Source: Bolinopsis microptera (taxonomy: Eukaryota > Ctenophora > Tentaculata > Lobata > Bolinopsidae). From it: a stretch of 64,000 nt of DNA. This document shows positions 1 through 12,600 of the stretch, piece by piece; the stretch's first letter is position 1, and the number at the start of each line of letters is the position of its first letter. The stretch lies in assembly GCF_026151205.1 (NCBI RefSeq), contig NC_087077.1:5146001-5210000 (forward strand), given 5' to 3'. The notes beneath the pieces are model-generated. The model had not been told where the DNA came from, did no database searches, and was given only the letters and a program-made list of their open reading frames with translations. A program made the position numbers and the translations under genes.

Positions 1-364
1 GAAAGAATATCCATTTCTCTCCCAAACGAACCTTTGAATTCTTCCAATCAAACTCAGTGCTGGAAAATTGACTTAAGAAATCTCTACCCAAGATAACCAT
101 TTCTTGGTTGGTACTAAGGTTGGTTTCATGCAGCCATACCCTGTAGTTCTGGCTTTTGTCAGAGGAGAATCTTATGTTGTATTGTGTCTTCGGACCAATC
201 GACTGTCTGCCCCCAATCCCCTGCACGGAAGTACTGCTCCCATTTTCAATCAGCACTTTATTAGTAGAAATGATAGAGATTTCTGCCCCACTATCTACAA
301 GAAACTGTCTAGGATGCCAGCTCTCACCTAACTCAATCTGTCCTTCAACTTTGCTGTCATATAG
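1..364 (-). CDS. pol: Retrotransposon aspartic protease, start of Pol (partial)
   Basis: This stretch is open on the minus strand, in the same frame as gag and directly after its TGA. It contains the active-site triad D-S-G-A at about 280-291 and, about 75 residues later, an I-L-G-R-D motif typical of the second half of retroviral-type proteases. The enzyme would cleave the Gag-Pol polyprotein. There is no ATG near the beginning, which again suggests expression by readthrough from gag. The rest of Pol is outside the window. Confidence 0.7.
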
Positions 365-1219
365 TCATCTTCTGTCATGGTTGTTCCGCTTTGGAGGGAA
401 CTTCTTATTCCTAGAGGTTCTCTTGGAGGGGCAACTCTCCTCATCGTGTCCTTTTCCACCACAACAGCTACAGACTCTTTGATAACATGTTGCTTTAAGG
501 TGACCTGTCTTCTTACAGATATCACATATTGGTCTGTCTTTTTTTTCAAACTTACGATCTGACTGGACAGCATACATTTCAGTATCCTCCTCATCTGTCA
601 CTTCTAACCGTGAACGAAGCTGATCCACCTCCTTCAGTAACTCCCGAGCCCATTGAGGTACCTGCTCTTCTTGCTCTACCGGGAACGCAAATGTTTCACT
701 AGTCGAAGCCTCTGAACTTGCTGAATTCTTTTGAAGCTTTTCCATACAGTCTTTGAAAAAGCTGGCTACACCGGCTGCATCTAGTTCGCTTTTGATTTTA
801 TCTTTCTTACACTCAAACAGCTTCTTCCCCCCGGGTACGTTTGTCAGAAACCGCATGATGAAGACATCAGATGGGATCTTAGCACGCCTGGCTAACTCGT
901 CCAGTTGGAAGAAATAAGACCGTATCCCATCCATCGAAGTATTAACCGGCAGCAAGTTGAAAAATGTCATGCTTTCGGTGAACTGACATGGTGGGCCATC
1001 AATGAGATCTTCAAGGAACTTAAAAGCTGTTTTCACATCTTCCTCTTCTGATGCGGTGAATGCGAGCTGCTTCTCTCCCTCAGTCCGGTGAATATAAACT
1101 GGTAAACATGCAAGCTGCTGTTCAGGTTTAAGGGTTGCTGTAGCCGCTAAGAAAACCTTCTGAAACTGTGCGATTTTCTGGCCTTTAGCCAGATGAGGAA
1201 TTTCAATTGCTGTAATCAT
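365..1219 (-). CDS. gag: Retrotransposon Gag polyprotein with two CCHC zinc knuckles
   Basis: The ORF has 284 codons. The C-terminal part has a zinc knuckle of the form C-D-I-C-x4-H-x4-C near residue 234 and a second C-x2-C-x4-H-x4-C at about residue 251, followed by a basic tail. The N-terminal two thirds look like a retrotransposon capsid: a helical region rich in Lys, Glu and Leu. Gag would package element RNA in cytoplasmic particles. The ORF ends in TGA at 365-367, followed directly by CTA, and the same frame continues open into a protease domain. Readthrough of this stop is therefore plausible. The start at 1219 is the first in-frame ATG seen. Confidence 0.75.
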   Translation of the reverse strand: MITAIEIPHLAKGQKIAQFQKVFLAATATLKPEQQLACLPVYIHRTEGEKQLAFTASEEEDVKTAFKFLEDLIDGPPCQFTESMTFFNLLPVNTSMDGIRSYFFQLDELARRAKIPSDVFIMRFLTNVPGGKKLFECKKDKIKSELDAAGVASFFKDCMEKLQKNSASSEASTSETFAFPVEQEEQVPQWARELLKEVDQLRSRLEVTDEEDTEMYAVQSDRKFEKKDRPICDICKKTGHLKATCYQRVCSCCGGKGHDEESCPSKRTSRNKKFPPKRNNHDRR

Positions 1220-1398
1220 TCTTTGAGGATATAATGTCGGCCTGTGTTCCGAGGCAATGATACTCCACTGGGTATAGTAAAAGAGTGTTCAAAGGATTAA
1301 CACAAGCACATGTAGTTAACAATATATCCTGAGAGATAACAAAGTTAAGGTAACAGTATATAAGCCAAAGGTCCTATAATATAAACTAAAGGTGTAAT

Positions 1399-2809
1399 AT
1401 ATAGGACTGGAAATATATAGCCTGACATCACAAGAGCTCAGAGAGGTATGCAAGCAGGAGCTGAAGCAATCAACAGCAAATCTGCAGCATTCCTCAGAGC
1501 ATCCACTGACCATCCCTGGATTACAAGAGCTCAACACCCAGGTTGTAACCCAGCTGCCCCCACACAGTCGCCCGCCTGTCTCTAAACACACTCTCGATTT
1601 TATTGATGAGGAGACAGAGAAGGATCTCATAGAACTGCTTGATTCTCGCACATCTGAGTTCAAGAATGAGAATGGACGATCTGTTCTGGCTTTTGGAGAA
1701 AGATATCACTACACTGGCACAAAATCATCACCCTCATCAGACCAACTGCCAGACCAACTCCAATCACTCATAACACAACTGAACAATGATCATCCAAACT
1801 CTCCACCTGTCAACAGCATTCTCATCAATCGGTATGATGGTCACTTAAGCTTCCTTCCACAACACTCAGACAACGAACCCCTCATTCACCCTGACTCATC
1901 AGTACACACACTTTCACTAGGTCACCATTGCACAGTCACTTTCACCAAGACTGGCACCACAGAACCCTATCACAACCAGTCTTGTCCACCACGATCACTA
2001 TACACTATGACCAGGGCAAGTCAGGATTTGTACGAACACAGAATTGAACCAGGATCTGTCGACTCCGGTGTCCGATACTCTGTGACCCTCAGATCTGTTA
2101 GTGCTCTAAACCGTGCTTCTACATGCATCATGGGAGATTCGAACACTGGTGGACTTAAATTTGGACTTGATCCTAAGAGATCCTTTGGAAAGTTCCTTCC
2201 TGGAAAACAAGTCTTCGCACCTACTGTAGACCACATTGACCCATACGAATCCTGCGGCTACAAAAACACTGTCATTCTCTGCGGACTCAATGATATTAGG
2301 CAGGATAATGTCAAAACTCCATCTGACATCAAACAAGTGTTCAATAAATTTACTAGTAAAATTGCTGAAATTCAAGCTGTCAATAAAAAAAAACTAATGT
2401 TTATATATGTCCGCTGCTGCCAACTAAATGTATTGATTTAAATAGAAGAGTTAATTTCTTTAACTATCTGATTCAAACCCAGCTTCTCCCTTTCAACTTT
2501 GGTGTGAGACTGGTAGAAGGGTTTCCAAGCTTTGCTGATGAGAACGGGCTATTAAGCCAACACTTGTCAAAAAGGTTGACGAAGTTCCAGAAACCTGATT
2601 ACTTACACCTCAATTGGAGGGGGGTTGCAAAGTTAGCAGCAATCATTAAAAATACTATTCTTCTTAGAGTTAATGGTGGTCGAGACAGACGCAGAGCTGG
2701 ACGAGGGGGGAATCAGGTGGACTCCACATCATTTCGTGACATAACTGCACGCTCTCTTCCTGCTGACAAACGAGTATCTGGTGCTCCTGACGGCTACCAA
2801 CCGTCATGA
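1399..2809 (+). CDS. LINE ORF1: AlkB-like 2OG-Fe(II) dioxygenase plus SGNH esterase (one frameshift)
   Basis: The frame is open from 1399 to the stop at 2441, although the first ATG is at 2007, inside the first domain. The true start is therefore lost or lies upstream in another frame. The N-terminal domain has the full iron and 2-oxoglutarate signature of AlkB proteins: H-S-D at 1863-1871, a distal His at 2037 (58 residues on), and R-Y-S-V-T-L-R at 2073-2093. A GDSL/SGNH domain follows: G-D-S at 2133-2141 (nucleophile Ser), G-L-N-D near 2283, and D-Y-L-H at 2597-2608 for the catalytic Asp and His. A one-base shift near 2409 puts the last SGNH part in frame 2. The ORF ends in a basic tail and a TGA that overlaps the ORF2 start. 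Esterase ORF1 proteins are known in CR1/L2 elements; the AlkB part is unusual. Confidence 0.8.
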
Positions 2810-5800
2810 CTACTCTAACTAAAGAGGTATGTAAACACTGCTGCAAGGGTATCTATGTGGGCCAAGCCATAGTCGAGTGTTCCGAATGTAACCATGCAAC
2901 TCATCATAAATGCTACAATATTGTCAATACCGATTTATGCGGTAACTTTCTCTGCAATACATGTGTAAATCTTGCTGTTAAACGATACAACCCGTTCAAA
3001 TATGATATCTCTGACGAAGAAATCGATCTAGACGATACGATAACTAAGCTCTCGCAAATTTTAAACTGTTGTTCTCAGCTTAACAGAAGTCAAATTAATC
3101 AAACTCTAGAAACTTTAACCGAAGGTCAAATGTCAATGATGTTTCAAAACATAGACGGTAACAAAAGTAACTTTGATACTATGTGTATAGATCTTCGCCG
3201 ATATAACAAAAAGTTTTCCATAATTGCACTTGCTGAAACAAATGTAGGACCTGAATTAAGTAGTTTGTATCAATTAACCGAATACAATAGTTTTTACCAA
3301 GCAACCTTTCGAGAGAAAAAGAAGGGCACCGGAGTTGCAATTTATATCCACCAGTCACTAAATGCAACAATCGATAATACCCTCTCCTATGTAAGTGAAA
3401 ACCTAGAAATCCTATTTTTAAGATTCAACAATGGTAACTCAAGCACCTTTGTTGGAGTTTTATACCGCCCTCCGAGTGGCAATTTTGACTTAGCGCTAAG
3501 TGAACTAGCCGACACTCTGGACAAAGTCCCCAGACACTCGTATATAGCTGGTGACTTTAACATCAATCTTCACGGCGACAGCAACAAGGTTGCTAAATAT
3601 GAACACGTTCTTTACAGTCGAGGCTTCTATCCTCTCATATCTGTAATGACCCATGAAAAACCCGGCTGTATTCCTTCATGCATCGATAACATCATTACCA
3701 ATGATTTAGACAACATTATAACATCTGGCACATTCAAAGACAAAATCACACATCATCACCCCATATTCTTAGCACTCAACACACACCTTGACCAGAACGA
3801 TTGCAAGATTAAGTATGAACAGTTTTATGACTACTGTAACTCTAACGTAGATAAGTTCACCGACAAACTATCCAATAGTCTTGATAACACTGTAATAAAT
3901 TGTTTTGATACCTTTGCTGACACATTTAACGTTGCTTTTGACGAATGTTTCAAGTTAGAAACCCCGAAATGTACAAAACGCACTATGCAAAACAATCCAT
4001 GGATTACACCAGCAATTATAACATCAATAAATCACTGTCACGAACTATACGAAAACTGGGTCAAAGCTCGCAAAGTCAAGTGCAATCTAGGAGATACTGA
4101 CACAAAAGGTGGCTTCTGTCACTGCGCAGTATGTAACAAAAAGCGCAGTGAGTACTTAACTTATAAATATTATAGAAAAGAACTCAAAGTTATACGTGAA
4201 AAGGCTCAAACTTCGTACAATATGGGTAAATTTAATGAAGTTCAAGGTGACAGTAAGAAAACATGGCAACTAATCAATAAGATACGCGGCAAAGGGAAAC
4301 GAGAAATTAAACCCCCGTTTGTTATTAATAATGAGAAAATAATGAACCGTAGAATTATAGCTAACGAATTTAATAATTACTTTGTATCTCTTGCCCCTAA
4401 GTTGAATGAATCATACAGTACAACCGGTCAAATTAGACTAAGTCCAATTCAATGCTTTACGGACTACTTACCAAGGCCAAATACCTCAAGTATATTTCTC
4501 AGCGATTGTACACCAGAAGAAATAGAGAAAATCATTAGCGAACTCAAGAATGGAAAAGCTAGTGACATCCCTATTCACGTCATCAAACGAACGTCTAAGA
4601 TTATAAGCCCACTCCTGTCAGTATTATTTAATGAACAAATGAGAAATGGAACTTTTCCAGACCGACTGAAAATTGGTAAAATTAGCCCTATATACAAAAA
4701 AGACGGTACAGAATATCTCGAAAACTATAGGCCAGTATCTACCCTAGCTGTGTTCGGAAAGTTATTTGAGAAAGTAATCTACTCCCGTTTGTACAGTTTT
4801 CTTGTGTCGCAGAACGTTTTGTTTGAGAACCAGTTTGGTTTTAGGAAGAGTCACTCAACTAACCACGCCCTTAATTACTCAGTTGACTATGTAAACTCCC
4901 ATATAAAGGAAAAGCAACATGTATTAGGTATCTTTATCGACTTATCAAAGGCATTTGACACTATCAGTCACGATAAACTTCTCATAAAACTTGACAAATA
5001 TGGTATAAGAGGTAACGCAAACGAGCTTATTGGAAGTTACCTATCTAACAGACAGCAGTACGTTTCAGTTTTAGGTGAGGAATCTGATAAACTCCCTGTT
5101 ATTTGTGGAGTACCACAAGGTAGTGTTTTAGGACCGCTACTGTTTATAATTTACATAAATGATATCTATAACTCATCAGACCTAGGAAAATTTATACTTT
5201 TCGCTGATGACACCAATATATTTGTAGTCGACAAATCTGTCCAGAATCTCTACCAAAAAGCTAATACTATAATGAATTCTGTTTACAATTATATGAAATG
5301 CAATCTTCTCCACATTAACATCAAGAAATGCTGTTACATTCACTTTACACCAGGAAAGAAGGATGTAACTAGTAGTAGTAGTGATAGTAATGATCTTATT
5401 TTAACGTTGAATAACACAGTCATTAAACGTGTTGATGAAACTAAATTCCTCGGCGTTATTATAGATAAAAACCTTAACTGGAAACCTCATACAGTCATAC
5501 TGCATATCTTAGTTCTAAATTAAAGTGTGAAGTCGGTAAACTCTGCCGTATGAGAAGATTTATACCTAAAGAGCTGTATAATGACCTCTACCACACCCTC
5601 TTCGAATCTCATCTAGGATATGGGATCTCAGTGTGGGGAGGCATATCGAACAATAGGCTTGAACCAATATTTAAAATTCAAAAAAAGTGCACTCGTATTC
5701 TATTTGGTGATCAAGAGGCATACAGTAATAAGTTCAAAACATGTGCTAGAACCCGCCCAATTGGATCCCAAAAACTCGGAGCCGACTTCTATAAACGAGA

Positions 5801-6164
5801 ATCAAGTAAACCCCTTCTCAGCAGAAACAAAATACTCTGCGTGCATAATTTGTATAAGTACCACTGTCTACTTGAAATGTTTAAAATAATCAAACTTCAC
5901 ACTCCAATACCGATGTACAATTTATTTCAAAAGTCACCCCGACGTGATAACTACTTTATTAACCCCGCTGCAACCAATTTGTTTGTATATAAAACCTCGA
6001 ATATGTGGAATAAATTCCTTAAACCTTCTAGTAAGATTGACTTCTCGTCCCCAATTGCACTTGTTAAAGGTCGCATTAAAACTATGCTACTCAATGCTCA
6101 AAAAGCTGGAAACACTGATGAATGGTCAGAACTCAACTTTGATGGAAATGACATGTGCCTATAA
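2806..6164 (+). CDS. LINE ORF2: PHD finger, APE-type endonuclease, reverse transcriptase (one frameshift)
   Basis: The first 905 codons run from 2806 to 5523. Residues 9-53 form a C4HC3 PHD-like finger. From about residue 105 an endonuclease domain shows the blocks Y-R-P-P, G-D-F-N-I and H-H-H-P. The reverse transcriptase spans about 600-830, with [21 protein letters not shown] and F-A-D-D. The reading then continues in another frame from about 5505 to the stop at 6164, so one base was gained or lost near 5500. The protein would nick target DNA and copy the element RNA. The start is fixed by the ATGA overlap with ORF1 and by the finger lying right behind it. Confidence 0.88.
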
Positions 6165-9100
6165 TTAAGAACACACAAACTAGTCCATATAGATTTCATA
6201 CTACACACACAAAATAACACACACAATACACACCACAGTCAAACATAGAAACTATATATTCACGCATATAACACAAAACACTGATCAGCTCATCCGCTTT
6301 ACACTAGTGTCTGGACTTGTCTGGAGTGGTCGTCTGGAACGTGGGACGGACTCACAAATATATTGTGTAAACGTAGCGCGCGAAACTTAAATATTGTATA
6401 ACTCTATCATTTCATTACCCAGCGTGATTTATTGCGCCAGAATAATGAAATGAAGCCGCGCTATATCCGTGAACCTACAGTGACTTATATTTTATATTTT
6501 GTATCTCTTACTACGTAACGCGAAATTAAGTTGTATCACACTCCCGGTTTTGGACCCCAATGTTAACCTTGCAGCAACTGTGTCAGCCCAATATACTCTA
6601 GAAGTATGATCACACTTATTTTAATGAACAAAAGACCCATAATTAATATAATCAGATACTCGTCAACAGCAGCAATTTCCTTACGTGTGATGTGTTGTCC
6701 TTCTTCTTTCTGTGTCCCCGTCGTTTTGTTTTGTGAAATGTATCGTAGTAATGTTTTAATATTTAAATCGAACGCAACTCAATAGTTAATAATAACAAAC
6801 ACAAATACTATTTTAAATAATTGATTAATATCGATTTATATACGAACCAAACATTAATTAATCTTTAATAACCTTTTATATATGTGTTAAACGATCCAGG
6901 GCATATCTAAAATTCGATAATGAACTTCATATATTATTAGTGCCGCGTGCTGACAAATATTCTGGGAATCAATCCACCCAATCGTGGCGATAACATATTT
7001 TTGTGCTTGGCCGGTTTTAGGTTTGAGTTTGTGCTCCAAAAGTGGTAAATCGGGTGCTAGTAAAGCTCTTGCAGGCAACTGGCTCCTTTTGCCAATTGCT
7101 TTTGGTTTAAGCGCTGACTCACATTTGGAACTGGCACTGGTATAATTGTAATATCCTACGAAGTCAGCATGCTATATTATTTTGCAAAACTCGTTTAATA
7201 TCTTGACAATATTTACAGTTTTAAAAAGTAGTAGTGCAGTAAAAATAGAAGAATTAGATATAAATTTGGAGCCAGTTCTTTAAACTGGCTTACTTAAAGG
7301 GTGTTTATAAATTTTATGTAGTTTTCTATTGCATTTATATTGAATTTTTATATAGGGTAATTGTTATATTATGTGTATATTGTTTGAATTTCTTCTATAT
7401 TTACAGTTTATGGTTTTAGGTTAAGGCGCGGCGCACGCACCGCTTATAGGTTATAGCTCATTCAGCTTCTGTTTTCAGCGCTGTGTTGCTACACACTGTA
7501 TAGCATGTGGGTCAAGCGCGGTGCCGCGCCTAAACAGCAAAAGAGTTATTTATTTTAAAATTTATTTTTGTATCTCAAAAATGATGTAAAGTTTTTAATA
7601 TGACGAAGAATTAAAGCTATTTCCGTACAGCCTAAGTGCTAAGCATGCTCGTTAGAAAAACTATGAACAATGAACATAACATGCTAGCTTTCTTTATTTT
7701 GTAAGTCGCGTCGGCTGACATCTTGGGTTGTACTGGATGTAACATGTTTATTATCGGATGTCTACTTATATTTATTATGATATCATTATTCATTGTTATG
7801 GCAATAAAATTTAAATTTTGTTTTACTTAAATTTTGTTTTACTTACTTACTATGCTATTATTATTATTATCTATATTATCATTAGAAGTATAGTGAGATT
7901 CGAATTTTTAAGATCACGGTCATTGCTCTTTTTGATCTGAACGACTAATAGTGCTATGAAAATAACAAACTTTGACACAAACTTAAAGCCTGTGCCCTGT
8001 TTATTGATTTATTGAATTGTCATTTTTACTCAGATTGAATCAATATTATTTTGATACTTGTACCATATAATTGTGTTATTTTTTTCCCTGCTCTTGCCGA
8101 AGGCAAAAAGATCGTAGGGAATAAGTAATCGGGTTTGGATATATGAGGTGGCCCGACGGTCCTGCGATGTCGACAAAAGTCTGCTCCTTCGCAATATAGA
8201 CCACTCCCCTATAATTATGAGTATAGGAAGCGTCTGTTATACTGCGCGCGACGCTCGGCATGTGTTAGTTAATTGCAGTATCCAACGCGAATTTCAACTG
8301 TCAAACGATGCCGTTCAAATTAAATTAGCCCAAAACTTGTGCGCGGCGTACTAAATCCTGCACGCGCGTAATGAAAAATTACGATGAAAAATTACGATGA
8401 AAATATTGCAAGTTTTTAACAACAAAATAATCCAATATCTAATTTTTATTAATCGATAAAATTAACTTTTCGTTGCAAATATTAACGGTTTAAGCAGGGA
8501 AAATTAATCGTGGGTGGTGTAACCGCGGCGAAATTCTTGTTAGTTATATTTTTGAGTGTGTCTAACCTTACAGTCAATAACCATTACTGAATTTATTTGT
8601 TTGTATTTTTTGTATGAATTTTGCATGTCTTTGCTCTTGTAGATTTTTACATTGTTGCTTCCTTGTGTGTTTGTTGACCAGACGTAACCTAGCTCGAACA
8701 CAGACCAGGGCAAGCCCGACTTTCCATTCTAGAATTGTCTGGGTTGAAACGAAGTTAACCCTTTCCTGGATCATCAGCCAACAAGATCCACGGACATGGG
8801 ACCCTTTACTTTGCTAGGAAATAATCTTCAGGGAAACAAAAGCAGTAGGCAGGCTCTTTTTCATCTCACATAAAGTCCACAAAGTCGTATCGAGGCACAT
8901 CTAGTATAAGTCAGCTACGCTACAGCACAGTGTGGTTTCATAGAAGTTTGCCTGTTGGCGCCCCCGCCGAAAATGCTCCCCCCTGTTGGCGCCCCCTCCC
9001 ATTTTGTGGCCCCTCCCTGAAATTAAACAAAGCAGGTAAAATCTTTAAAAAAGTGTGTTTCTAGAGCAAAACACGCAGTTTCGATAGTACCTCAGTTAAG

Positions 9101-9628
9101 TTCTTCTAAATTGTCCCACATTCAAACGACGATTTTGTGCCCCCCTAAGATGGCACCCCCCCCCCCCCCCCCCGGCCCCCGCACAGCGGGTTCAGTGCAG
9201 CGGGGCCCTTCATTAGGCCACTGGCTTAGGATGCAACTCCATATATTGTGGAGTATCTAGATTCTAGGGACTAGGTATCTGTGTAATGTCTCCTCGGTCA
9301 ACTCAGCTGTTGAGGGCTCTGTCGAAATATCAACACTCCTTCAGTACAGTACATCTACATTGTAATGTACAGTAAACATAGTTCTGTACTATAATTTATT
9401 TTATGAGCAATCTGGTTGTTAACCAAGGATTCTAGCAAACAAAATATCTGTGGATCATGATAGTAATCTTCATTTAAAGGGGACTATAATAGTTAAATTA
9501 CCAGATACATTGAAATTTATCAATTTAAAATCTACGATCTATCTATCAAATGTGTTACGAATATTCAATTAATTCTTATAATTGTTATTTTACCAACCAA
9601 TGTAAATTATATATCCAAGAAGCACAAA
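6165..9628. other. LINE 3' UTR and AT-rich intergenic DNA upstream of COPB1
   Basis: No convincing ORF is present. The first few hundred bases are probably the LINE 3' UTR. The rest is AT-rich with scattered low-complexity sequence. A GC-rich patch at about 8940-9230 contains a direct repeat of a Gly/Cys-like string (cctgttggcgcccc) and a run of about 18 C at 9157-9174. The COPB1 promoter should lie just left of 9629, but I see no clear core element. Confidence 0.5.
7422..7532. repeat. Short GC-rich inverted repeat (foldback, MITE-like)
   Basis: A TTAAGGCGCGGC-type arm at the left is matched by an inverted GCCGCGCCTAA arm at the right, about 110 bp apart, within otherwise AT-rich DNA. The arms differ by small indels. 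This could be a small non-autonomous transposon or a structured relic. Confidence 0.4.
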
Positions 9629-12600
9629 ATGACAGCTTTAGAACAACCCTGCTCTGTTCTCATCAACATCAACTTATCAGAAACACCCTCAGAACAGTCA
9701 CTTAAACAGGATTTTGAAAATGGTGAGTGTATCTGCTTGTTTATTTTAATTTTAACAAATATAGGTCAGGGAAGATCTGATAAATTCATTGAAATTGAAA
9801 TTCATTGCCCTAAAATTGCTGTTTTTGAAGACATAAAAAACAAAAGCAGTGCGAAAAGTTGTATTTTAATTACTTTACTAAGCTATTGAAATCTCAGGAT
9901 CCACTGCAGTGAAGATCCAAGCTCTAAAGAATGCGATCATAATGATGCAGGCAGGCGAGAAGATGCCTGGACTATTGATGCACATTATCCGGTATGTTCT
10001 GCCAGAACAGGATCACACCATCAAGAAGCTGATGTTCATCTTTTGGGAGATTGTGCCAAAACGGGATGCAGCTGGTAAACTCCTTACTGAAATGATTCTA
10101 GTGTGTGATGCTTACAGGAAGGTAAGTTGAACAGCTTTTATGGACAATCCAAAATCCTTCCTCTAGAACAGTTTCATGATCATTTTTAAATTATAGCGTT
10201 TGCTAAATTAAAGCTAATTTAGCTATATTGAAAACCAACAATCCCTCTAGGATCTTATCCACCCAAATGAGTTTATCAGAGGATCTACACTTCGTTTCCT
10301 CTGCAAAGTCCGGGAACCCGAACTGCTGGAACCTCTCATGCCCTCTATCCGAGCGTGTCTCGAAAACAAATACTCTTATGTTAGGAGAAACGCTGTTCTT
10401 GCTCTCTACACCATTTATAGGAACTTTGAGGTAGTTTTCTTATCTTTGGAGTTGTTTTCTGTAACCGCAATGAAGACTCTATTATTTGTTAGGACTGTGA
10501 TATTGATCTGTTCTAAAACTATAGAAAGGATTTTATGACAATTTCTTTCCAAATTCTAAAATCTTATAAATTTGTAAATGTCCAGTTACTTATCATCCTA
10601 CTATTCGTACGTATACCAATTCCAGGATGTTTTCTAATCTGCAAATATTTCAGTTCCTTGTCCCAGACGCCCCAGAGTTGATACAAGGTTACTTGGAGGG
10701 AGAACAGGATCCCTCTTGTAAACGTAACGCGTTCATCATGTTGATCCACACAGATCAGCAGCGTGCTCTTACTTACCTTCAATCCTGCATTGATGAGATT
10801 AGCACCTTCGGTTTGTAACTAATTAAATTGTAACTTATTAAATTGTAACTAATTAAATTGTAACTAATTAAATTGTAACTAATTAGATTGTAACTTATTA
10901 AATTGTAACTAATTAAATTGTAACTAATTAAATTGTAACTAATTAGATTGTAACTTATTTTAAATTGTAACTTATTAAATTGTAACTTATTAAATTGCAC
11001 TTAATAAGTAACAGATTTTGATATGTTTTTTACACACATATTAATGATAATAATGACAAATCAACAAATTCTAATAATAATGACAAATCACAAGCTCTGA
11101 ATAACAGTTCCAAACTATTTCCATTTTAAATCCCCCGTCTTCTGACAGGCGACATCCTGCAACTGGTTATAGTTGAGTTGATATACAAGGTTTGCCAAGC
11201 TAAACCAACTGAGAGAGCCAAGTTTATCAGGACAGTGTACAACTTGCTGGGTAGCAGCTCTGCCAGTGTCAGGTGACTTATAAATCTATAAATAGAAAAT
11301 ATAAACTTATGTGTGTTATTAAATCTTTTTCGTACGATGAGCCCATGCAATTTTTACCGGATTGATATGCTTGACTTTTTCCTTGAAACTTCTATGACGG
11401 AAGTTGTGACTGCCTCCACATTTAGAATGTACATGTTTCTATACATCATGTATAGTGTATACTGTAAACTGTAAACTGTAAGCTGTAAACTGTATACTGT
11501 AAAGTATACATGACATCTCCATTTATTCTGTTCCCTATCGCAGATACGAAGCAGCAGGAACTCTAGTGACCCTATCGTCTACCCCCACTGCAGTTAAAGC
11601 AGCAGCTAAGTGCTATGTAGAGCTGATAGTACATGAGAGTGATAACAATGTGAAGCTGGTTGTGCTGGATAAACTGGTGAAACTTCAGAAGGATCACTCA
11701 CACGATCTTACTTTACAGGTACAGTGTACAATGTACATCACTCATGTACTTTACAGGTACACAACCACCATGCCCATGTTAACTTACTTCTTTTTAAAGT
11801 ATTAATTAAATAACTTAATAAACTCACTGTTTTACCAACCTGAATGTGCTAAAATCTCACTGACCCGCAGCAAGAACTGTCAATGGACGTGTTACGCATC
11901 CTGGGCTCTACTGATATAGAGGTACGACGTAAAACACTGGATTTCCTCATGTCTCTTATCTCACTGAGGAATGTTAAGGATGTGGTCTCTCTTCTCAAGA
12001 AGGAGGTTATCAAAACTTATTCTAACACTGATAAAGATCGTGAGTTTTACTAATTAATACTTAGTTTAATTTTATATTCATTATAAAGGCAATCAGATTT
12101 AAATTTTTTTCCCTTGAATTTTGTGGGTTTTTTGTAGACGTACTATCTGTTAATATAAGAGGTTATAATCATGCTTCAATGTGTTTATCAGTAATCAGTA
12201 TTCAGTATTTCGGTGTGGTCCATGTTATACTGTATTGGACTGGAAATTAAGTGTAAAAAACAATAATCATAATATTTATATTATAATCTTATCTCAATCC
12301 TCCTCACAGAAAACACCAAGACATACCAGCAGTTACTGGTAAAGGCTCTGCACCAGTGTGGAGTCAAGTTCCCCATCACTGCTGAGATTGTTGTTCCTGT
12401 TCTTATGGACTTCCTGGCTGAGGGAAATGAGGTTTGGACATTTTTCACGTTATTTAATAATTTCACTTTTGACTTTTTATGTCTTGACCGAGAATGATGA
12501 TAAAATATAATAAAGAAAATATAATTTATAACCAACATTAAACTAAAGACTAAAAGGGCACTCTATTAACAGTTTTTGACTGATTTGAATGTCCTGCAGT

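Larger units (their letters stand above)
1..1300 (-). mobile_element. LTR retrotransposon, 5' part (gag and protease), truncated by window edge
   Basis: On the minus strand a gag ORF with two zinc knuckles is followed in the same frame by an aspartic protease domain that stays open to base 1. This order is the gag-pol layout of an LTR retrotransposon, probably Gypsy-like; reverse transcriptase would lie left of the window. The 5' LTR should lie to the right of 1219, but I could not delimit it. Sequence from about 1230 to 1395 may be leader or LTR remains, ending where the LINE begins. Confidence 0.75.
1397..6560 (+). mobile_element. CR1-like non-LTR retrotransposon (LINE), nearly full length
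   Basis: Two long ORFs overlap by four bases (ATGA at 2806-2809). ORF1 holds a 2OG-Fe(II) dioxygenase-like domain and an SGNH hydrolase. ORF2 holds a PHD-type finger, an exonuclease-endonuclease-phosphatase (APE-like) domain and a reverse transcriptase with an F-A-D-D catalytic motif. This is the CR1/L2 group layout, with the dioxygenase as an addition. One-base frameshifts near 2409 and 5500 suggest an inactive copy. The 5' end is placed just after the last in-frame stop, at about 1396; the 3' limit is a guess, since the 3' UTR has no obvious tail. Confidence 0.85.

Noticed and set aside
7422-7532. tRNA gene in the GC-rich foldback
   Set aside because: No cloverleaf, no A or B box; it is a simple inverted repeat.
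10779-11000. 73-codon minus-strand ORF
   Set aside because: Translation of the 15-bp minisatellite.
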